Source of the DNA: Gammaproteobacteria bacterium
GTDB taxonomy: Bacteria > Pseudomonadota > Gammaproteobacteria > Pseudomonadales > Halieaceae
Assembly: GCA_030427485.1 (NCBI GenBank)
Contig: JAUICG010000013.1
Coordinates: 62,001 to 126,000, forward strand
Direction: 5' to 3'
DNA length: 64,000 bases
Positions 62,890 through 64,000 of the stretch are shown piece after piece. Position 1 is the stretch's first letter. Each line of letters opens with the position of its first letter. Below the pieces are notes generated by a model. The model searched no databases and was not told where the DNA came from. It saw nothing but the letters and a program-made list of their open reading frames with translations. The position numbers and the translations under genes are program-made.

Positions 62890-64000
62890 GCAGAGCTGTT
62901 ATCGGTGTCAAACAGGGCTTCTATAAATTGCTCGGCCTGGAAAGGCCGCAGGTCTTCCATCGCTTCACCCACACCGATGAACCGAATAGGGAGCTGCAAT
63001 TTTTTCGCTATCGCAAAAATAATCCCGCCCTTGGCTGTGCCGTCCAATTTGGTCAGGGTGATGCCGGACACGCCCACCCACTGCTGGAAATGTTCCGCCT
63101 GGGCAAGCGCGTTCTGCCCGGTGCCGGCGTCCAGTACCAGCATTACCTCATGCGGCGCCGATGGGTCGACCTTACCCATCACGCGCACAACCTTCTTCAA
63201 TTCCTCCATGAGGTTGTCCTTATTGTGCAGGCGCCCTGCCGTATCCGCGATCAGCACGTCGATCTCGCGTGCGCGCGCCGCCTGCAGCGCATCAAAAAGC
63301 ACAGACGCGCTGTCAGCACCGGTGTGCTGGGCGACCACAGGCACGTTATTGCGCTCACCCCACACCTGGAGTTGCTCGACCGCCGCCGCCCGGAACGTGT
63401 CTCCGGCCGCCAGCATCACGGATCGGCCCTCCGTCATAAAATGCTTTGCCAATTTGCCGATGGTCGTGGTCTTGCCCACGCCGTTCACACCCACCATCAG
63501 AATGACATACGGTTGATGGCCCCGGGCCTCCAACGGCTCCTCGCAGGGTTGCAGCAGCGACAACAATTCTTCCCGCAGCGCCTGGTGCAGCGCCTCCGGT
63601 CGCGTCAATTCCTTGCGCGATACCCGCTGTGTGAGGCGCCGGATGATATCCAGGGTGGCATCGACACCCACATCGGCCATTAACAAACGGGACTCCAATT
63701 CCTCGAACAACTCGTCATCGATTTCCTTGCGGCCGAGGAACAGATTGCCCAGGCCCTGCACGAGGTTGTCGCTGGTGCGCCCCAGACCGCGTCGCAACCG
63801 CGAGAAAAAGCCGGCCTTTTCCTCTTTTTTGCCGGCCGCCTTGTCCTTTTCCCGAGACTCGACAGTCTGTTCAGTGGCACCGGATTTTTCCACTTCGAGC
63901 GGCTCGCCGGCCGGCGCTTCAAGCGGGGCGTTTGCGACTGCGGAGGTTTTCTCTGGTGGCCCCGCAGCAGTTTCATCGCGCTGTTCAACGGGGGCCGCGG
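62886..64000 (-). CDS. ftsY: Signal recognition particle receptor FtsY (5' end beyond the window)
   Basis: GTPase that receives the SRP-ribosome complex at the membrane. The NG domain is complete: GFFSRLRRGLGRTSDNLVQG, the G1 loop VGVNGVGKTTTIGKLA, DTFRAAAVEQL, IADTAGRLHNKDNLMEE, LDAGTGQNA and ITKLDGTAKGG. The frame stays open to the end of the window with a stretch rich in Glu, Ala and Pro, the usual acidic membrane-targeting A domain, so the true start is past 64000. GTG at 63893 is internal. Confidence 0.95.
   Translation of the reverse strand, partial: AAPVEQRDETAAGPPEKTSAVANAPLEAPAGEPLEVEKSGATEQTVESREKDKAAGKKEEKAGFFSRLRRGLGRTSDNLVQGLGNLFLGRKEIDDELFEELESRLLMADVGVDATLDIIRRLTQRVSRKELTRPEALHQALREELLSLLQPCEEPLEARGHQPYVILMVGVNGVGKTTTIGKLAKHFMTEGRSVMLAAGDTFRAAAVEQLQVWGERNNVPVVAQHTGADSASVLFDALQAARAREIDVLIADTAGRLHNKDNLMEELKKVVRVMGKVDPSAPHEVMLVLDAGTGQNALAQAEHFQQWVGVSGITLTKLDGTAKGGIIFAIAKKLQLPIRFIGVGEAMEDLRPFQAEQFIEALFDTDNSSA

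Overview
The window is a gene-dense, roughly 60% GC chromosomal segment from a gammaproteobacterium. Protein content and gene order (pilU-pilT // yggS-proC-yggT-metX-metW-rdgB-hemW; gshB-tonB-yqgE-ruvX; zapA-6S RNA-ygfA; ptsP-rppH; tkt-epd-pgk-fba; ftsY-ftsE-ftsX-rpoH) resemble Pseudomonas and its relatives. The TonB receptor, TPR-sulfotransferase, COQ4-type protein and PEP-CTERM protein suggest a marine Cellvibrionales/Halieaceae-like organism. That placement is inference; no 16S gene is present. No phage, IS element, CRISPR array, tRNA or rRNA was seen.

Layout: 1-6.1 kb holds folA-thyA-lgt, an NRDE protein, and ptsP-rppH. 6.1-8.5 kb holds a HAD phosphatase and an rRNA methyltransferase whose convergent 3' ends are separated by two large hairpin repeats. 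8.5-15.1 kb holds gcvH, the ubiquinone hydroxylases, pepP, ygfB, zapA, 6S RNA, the 5-formyl-THF cyclo-ligase and an overlapping small membrane ORF. 15.2-20.8 kb is amino-acid and pentose metabolism: ilvA, rpiA, and a D-2-hydroxyglutarate dehydrogenase divergent from serA. 21-26.2 kb holds a TonB receptor, a TPR-sulfotransferase and a hydrolase. 26.2-31.5 kb is the tkt-epd-pgk-fba carbon operon. 31.7-37.2 kb is the SAM cycle: an ArsR-methyltransferase fusion regulator, metK, ahcY and metF, then rsmE. 37-43 kb is accessory: an esterase, a PEP-CTERM protein, a glycine-zipper lipoprotein, a Rap1a/Tai-like protein, COQ4 and a GGDEF protein. 43-55.8 kb holds gshB-tonB-yqgE-ruvX, a PhyH dioxygenase, pilTU, and a tightly overlapping metX-metW-rdgB-hemW operon. 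55.8-59 kb is a lower-GC pair (PQQ dehydrogenase, secreted-type SDR). 59-64 kb holds trmB, a DUF423 protein, rpoH and ftsXEY (ftsY cut by the window end).

The most notable non-coding signals are: a perfect CIRCE element in front of rpoH; two copies of a 54-bp core in opposite orientation, each enclosed by its own perfect but unrelated 26-27 bp inverted arms; a 38-bp hairpin repeat that supplies the stop codons of both ptsP and fba; a perfect 20-bp palindrome over the promoter of the SAM-cycle regulator; a -24/-12 (sigma-54) promoter for the PEP-CTERM gene; and a perfect palindrome with a T-run between the serA and D2HGDH genes.
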